A DNA stretch of 64,000 nt from Bactrocera neohumeralis (lineage: Eukaryota > Arthropoda > Insecta > Diptera > Tephritidae). The position numbers were made by a program, and so were the translations under genes. Location of the stretch: positions 38,106,839 to 38,170,838 of the forward strand of contig NC_065919.1 in the NCBI RefSeq assembly GCF_024586455.1, written 5' to 3'. The notes beneath the pieces are model-generated. The model had not been told where the DNA came from, did no database searches, and worked only from the letters and a program-made list of their open reading frames with translations. This document shows, piece after piece, positions 59,375 to 64,000 of this stretch. Within the stretch, counting starts at the first letter, position 1. Every line of letters begins with the position of its first letter.

Positions 59375-60415
59375 ATTATTTCTTTCAAATCTTGGTCGTG
59401 GACACGTCTCAGATGATCCACCCGTTAATACAATTTTCGATGATTCGTTCAAGCGTTTCAGCTGGTAAATGGTGTATGACACGCGTGATGTTTTTCTCCA
59501 AAGTCTGAATCAAAGATGGATTGTCCGACTACACTTTGGACTTTACATATGCCCATAGGAAAAAGTCTAACGGTTTGATATTACACGGTCTTGGTCGCCA
59601 ATCGACCGGCCCAAAAAGAGAAATTATCGGCTCACCGAAGCGTTCTCTGAATAAATCCATCGATTGATGCAATATATGGAAAATGGCGCCGTCTTGTTAA
59701 AACTAAATGTCGCCCAGATCACTAACTTCAACTTCAGGAATCAAATAGTCGGTTACCGTGGCGCGATAACGGTCGCCATTGAAGGCTACGTACTCACCGG
59801 CATCATTTTGAACCGATGATTCCACCGGCCCACAAACCACACCAAACCGTTGTTTTTTCTGGATGAAATGGCATTTCTTGATATCTTCAAGTTGTTTTTC
59901 GTTCCAAATGCGGCAATTTTGCTTGTTTACATACCCATTGAAACCGAAATGGGCCTTTTGGAACTTTTCAAGAGCCCATACAGCAAAGCGATATTGCTAA
60001 GGAAGGTCGAGCGGCTTCTGTTCTTGCACAAACTGTATTTTGTACGATTTCAATTTAAGATCTCGACATAAAATGCATCAAGTCGTTCCATACGTCAGTT
60101 CGATTTGCTGCGAACGGCACCGAAGCGATTCTCCACTGTGGTCTATTCACTTGAATATTATCCAGTAATTAATGCTGGGTCTCAAGATGGGTGATGGTGT
60201 TGCGAATAATGCGCTAAGTAGGCCAATTGTGTTGACCATAAGTTGAGCGGATTATATTTCTTACAGAACGTGAAATTTCGTAATAAGTTTCGGTTTGTAA
60301 ACCATATTCAGGCGTAAGTCTTTCAATGATGAAATGCCAAACAGTACTGAACAAAAATAACAAGATAGCTTGACACGACTAACGCGTGATTTGTCAAAAA
60401 AAAGGGTGAGAAAAG
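59375..60415 (-). mobile_element. Tc1/mariner-superfamily transposase relic, copy 2 (longer)
   Basis: The minus strand shows, in pieces, a segment ITRVIHHLPAETLERIIENC (59400-59500), a middle region parallel to copy 1 at 10.1-10.6 kb (VNKQNCR near 59930, the KTTVW-type block near 59850, DRYRATV-type block near 59770), and an upstream part to the TTGTCAAAAAAAAGGG border. Shared motifs with copy 1 include CGACCGGC and AATAAATCCATTGATTGATG-like sequence. Many stops are present. The plus-strand open frame at 59850-60071 is an antisense shadow. Confidence 0.75.
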
Positions 60416-61027
60416 AAGAAATTATTGCCAAGATATTTTGCTTAAGGCAAGAATTTTAGGAATTCGGAATGAAATAAATTAATGAAACCTTCTTTAAGCA
60501 ATCCTGTAATATGTAATATGCTCTCTACTTAGCAATATCAGAATGCACTTCTATTAAAGGACATTAGGTCATAGTAACTTTTACTTCCTCTGGAAAATAA
60601 CTCCGGTATTGTTTTGAATCCTCATCTTAGTTATTTGGGGTCTCATTGTGCTCAAGGCAAACTGACTTAAGCAATGTTTAGTACCAGACTACATTATGGT
60701 AAGGAAGGGGACGATTTAGTTTCCAGATTTGAAAGACGGACATAAGCATGGAGAATCTCATAATCGGTATATGAGGACTTAAGAACCTTTGGTCTATGTA
60801 GCTTCCATCACTAAGAGTTGAAAATTGATGCAGCCAATTTGTGCTAAGCTCTGTATCGACATGATTAAGTGGTAAGAAAATAAATTTACTTAAAGTGAAA
60901 AGATGTGATGAAATTGATTACTATAATTACGTATAGGAAGTAGGCGTGGCAATTTCGTTTTCCCTAAAAAACATTAAAATTTAAGGCAGTATAATATTAT
61001 TTAAGGGAACTAATTTATATATGTATT
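60416..61027. other. No recognised feature
   Basis: AT-rich spacer. A GGAAGTAGGCGTGGCAATTT phrase near 60937 hints at an eroded family B scrap. Confidence 0.4.
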
Positions 61028-61686
61028 TATACCCTGAACAGGGTGTATTAAGTTTGTCACGTAGTTTGTAACACCTAGAAGGAAGCGTCGGAGACCCTAT
61101 AAAGAGTATATATAAATGATCAGTATGTTGAGCTGAGTCGATTTAGTCATGTCCGTCTATCTGTCTGTCCGTCTGTCTTTCACATTCGACAATGTATCTT
61201 CACAAAAGTTGGCACAGGTTATTTTCTAAGATAATAATGTAATATACGAAGAAATTGTTTAGATCGGTTAACTATAGCATATAGCTGCTATACAAACTGA
61301 ACGATCGGAATCTAATGCTGGTATGGGAAACTTCCTCATTTGACGATATATCTTCATTATATTTAGTATGAGTTATTGTCCATAGAAATAATGTAATATC
61401 GGAAGAAATTGTTCAGATCGGCTCGCTATAGCATATAGCTGCCATACAAATCGAACGATCAGAATCAAGGGCTTTAAAATGAAATCCGCATTTGAAATGG
61501 TATCTTCACGAAATTTGACATGGATTACTGCTTACGATAATAATGTAATCTCCGAAAAAATTTTTCAGATCGGATTACTATAGCATATAGCTTCCATACA
61601 AACTCAACACATAGTTACTAAAAGAAATGCACCTGTGAAGGGTATATTAGCTTCGATACAGCCGAAGTTAACGTTTTTTTTTTGTT
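61028..61686 (+). repeat. Family A interspersed repeat, reference full copy
   Basis: It starts with the palindrome ACCCTGAACAGGGT, then AAGTTTGTCACGTAGTTTGT, GGAAGCGTCGGAGACCCTAT, TAAATGATCAGTATGTTGAG, CATGTCCGTCTATCTGTCTG and three CATATAGCTGCCAT-type modules. It ends with the hairpin CTTCGATACAGCCGAAG, TTAACG and a T run. There is no coding capacity. The order (short palindrome, GGAAGCGT...GACCCTATAAA, GATCAG, GTCCGTC repeats, terminal hairpin) parallels Drosophila DINE-1/INE-1 Helentron-derived repeats. Homology is inferred from layout. Confidence 0.8.
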
Positions 61687-63262
61687 TTAAAATATTTTCT
61701 GACTAGTTGTAGTCTAATTGTAAACCGCTATGTTTTGATGTTGCCTCATAGAGTACTTTGAAGTAAGCTTCCGCCACTGCCAATTCCTTTGAAATGCCAT
61801 TTCGCTCAAAGCGAAACGGAAATGTGAACATAAAAATGGTTTTGGTGACTACCTGTATAGTTAGTACTTATTTTCGAGAGCTTATGAATATATACATACA
61901 TACACATACATGTTTACAAGACAGTCCAGTATGTAGTAGTAATATTACACAAGTCTCCACTGATTATTCAACCATTCCAATATTTTACGATCAAATTTAT
62001 CAAAAACATTTTTCATATACCCAACTAATAGCCTAACAAGCCAAAATTTAGTAATTACAAAAAGTGAAAATGGGAAAATTAAAAGATAAATAGAGAACTA
62101 TTGGAAAATTTGCCGCCCCAGCGTATTTCAGTGAACTATAAAAACGAATACAATTAAGTAAGTAGTGCCACGAATATGAGCTTATAAAATTCATCAACAA
62201 GACACTATAAGGCAAGTGGGCAAACATGTAAGGGCAGCATACATACGTACATACATATTTTTGTACAAACATATTCGCATGTCATATAAGCGGGCAGTTG
62301 TCAGTCCCGCACAAAATGATGGAAATGGATTTTTATTAATTTTTATGTGCTCTCCCACATGCTACAACAAAAACATTTTATTCCCTTGCTGCAGCTCACT
62401 CCACCCGTCAACCATGCTGACTAGTTAATCGAGTTTATTAATAAATTGGTTCATATGTTCATGACTTCATCTTCCCCCCTTCCTGTACGACATTGCGTGC
62501 AGCGATGCCATATTCTTTTCATTACTTTTCTAATATAATATTATGCCCTTCCATGTGTATAGAGGCAGTGGGCTAGCCTGTCTTTCAAGATGCGTGATGT
62601 CTTACTTCTGGGCACTTGCTGACAAAGCAAACGATGCAAGATTGAAAATTATGATTTGTCTACAAGCGTAGAGGAGATGGATGATGGCAGCCAGCCACTG
62701 CGACGACCCGCGCAATTTCGTCGGCGACCAAACGGCAATTACTTTCCCCTCCCTACAAAACCTGTGTGCTGCGTGAAGCGAAGAGGGCAGACGATGAGTG
62801 CACGACCAAATCGAAGACTGCTCAATTTTCCACTAATTTAGTTTTTGTGTGTTTCAAATGTCTTCTTTTTGGTCTATTTTCATTTTCACTCTAAATCCAT
62901 TAGAATGTGTAGATAGGTGTCTAGGCACCTATTAGGGGGATGCCAATTGGTGTCAACCTGACTTGGGTGTCTATTAGTAGCTTATGTGCACTTGCAGCAC
63001 CCAACCAATTATCTGGTGTAGAAAAATGTAATTAAATGTCGAACAAAGCAAATTTTCAACAACTCGTCAACAAATCTGATGCCGCATGCCAATGTGCTTG
63101 AGAGAGGAAGGGTGAGAGCACAATATACGAATGTAAATAAGATTTGATTTTACAGGGTTCCCCATTTTGGCCGGGGATTATTAAAAAAATTCACGATTCT
63201 CTTTAATTTACGCATGACAAACGAGTTTTACTTGAGGATTATAGAAATATACTCGGTATTAA
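61687..63262. other. No recognised gene
   Basis: Mostly single-copy-looking. The open frame 62656-62841 (ATG at 62677) is Arg- and Pro-rich with no known domain, and I do not call it a gene. A small stem ATAGGTG/CACCTAT lies near 62913-62932. Confidence 0.4.
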
Positions 63263-63675
63263 GGGGTTACATGGGTTTACGGATTTCAAAAAATCGAATT
63301 TTTCTATTATCTCATTAAAGAGAACCTTGAGGACTTGTGCGTTCCAGGCTAGCTAGGTTTAGTGCGCCGTCTTTAAACGCGTTTTTCCCGAAACTGTGTT
63401 TTTGAAGTCGGTTGGCAAGATTTCTCGAGAACTACTCATCCATCTTCAAATTTTACAGTGGTCTTTGAGATACAATTCTTAAAGACTTGAACGAAGGATT
63501 TTTTTTTCGAAAATGGCCCAGTTTAAAATATATTTTTTCTAAAAATTTCCGAATTTCTTTGTTAATAGTGTATGTTAGTAACAATAGAAAATTCTAATCA
63601 AATTTTTAATTTTTTATGTGAGAAAAAAATTGTTGAAAGAATGCTGTTTTTAACCGAGGAAACCCATGTGACCCC
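63263..63675. mobile_element. piggyBac-type MITE with TTAA target sites
   Basis: Left end GGGGTTACATGGGTTT and right end AAACCCATGTGACCCC form 16-bp inverted repeats with one mismatch. TTAA lies immediately outside on both sides (63259-63262 and 63676-63679). TTAA duplication is the hallmark of piggyBac elements. The 413-bp interior has no open frame of note. It includes CTTTAAACGCGTTTTTCCCG and an internal run of T, and is non-autonomous. Confidence 0.85.
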
Positions 63676-63679
63676 TTAA

Positions 63680-64000
63680 TTGATTTGAAATGTATTGTAG
63701 TATAAAGTAAACGTTTGGTATGCAACCAATTTTTTGGGACACACTGTGTAAAAATTTAGAATCCAGTTGGAAGCCGAATGATCGATCTTAACCTGATAAA
63801 CAGAAGAGAAATCAATCTCTTTTTTTTGGCATCAACTAAAATATTGTATTTAATTCGATGCAGTTCTAACTGAGTTTAATTTTAGAGTATAGGCTCCGCT
63901 TCACCGTATTCAAAATAACTACTCCGACTAGTTGCAGATTCCTGTTCAAAATTCTTTCCATAACGAAAAGTGTAAAGTAACTTAGACAGACTACAAAAAA
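63680..64000. other. No recognised feature
   Basis: AT-rich end of the window; nothing supported. Confidence 0.4.

Noticed and set aside
59850..60071. Plus-strand open frame of 73 codons
   Set aside because: Antisense shadow of the minus-strand transposase relic.
62677..62841. Arg/Pro-rich open frame near the end of the window
   Set aside because: Short, without known motif or transcript signals. Such frames arise by chance in GC-richer DNA.
1..64000. CRISPR arrays, rRNA genes, LTR retrotransposons or endogenous virus
   Set aside because: No regularly spaced repeats, no rRNA-like sequence, and no gag/protease/integrase motifs or paired long terminal repeats were recognised.

Overview
The window is animal nuclear DNA, almost certainly from a higher fly and probably a tephritid fruit fly. 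This rests on short GT-AG introns, AT-rich non-coding DNA, many decayed fly-type transposons and one multi-exon gene whose product reads as Drosophila Crossveinless-c. Species placement is inference. I see no bacterial operon, CRISPR array, rRNA, convincing tRNA or virus.

One host gene is clear: the plus-strand cv-c gene (RhoGAP88C, orthologue of vertebrate DLC1-3). Eight coding exons can be placed from 11180 to 21312. All splice phases agree and together give 992 residues ending in a stop. They encode the SAM domain (split by a 6.7-kb intron), a serine-rich linker, the RhoGAP domain with its arginine finger, and the START domain. Upstream exons lie outside the window or were not recognised, so 1-11179 is probably intron or 5' flank. 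The 3' UTR follows to about 22.1 kb. A possible first coding exon of a second gene, weakly bHLH-like, lies at 22509-22737.

From 22.8 kb to the end the DNA is mostly a graveyard of mobile elements. It holds two hAT relics (one with intact ends and a perfect 8-bp target duplication) and two copies of one internally deleted mariner derivative. A different deleted mariner is nested inside another repeat. There are two relics of a further Tc1/mariner-like transposase, three fragments of one RTE-like LINE, two Jockey/CR1-like LINE relics, a Helitron relic ending in CTAG, and a piggyBac-type MITE with TTAA sites. Two abundant interspersed families, called A and B here, resemble Drosophila DINE-1/INE-1 in layout. 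Several stacks show insertion order: B hosts mariner at 57.4-59.4 kb, B hosts a LINE at 46.8-48.6 kb, the 51.5-54.3 kb LINE hosts A, and the Helitron hosts a GC-ended element.

No previously undescribed functional system is evident. The best leads are an in-frame, stop-free intron inside the RhoGAP domain, a 233-bp near-perfect foldback, the shared-junction mariner MITE pair, and an unexplained GC-rich block inside the large cv-c intron.
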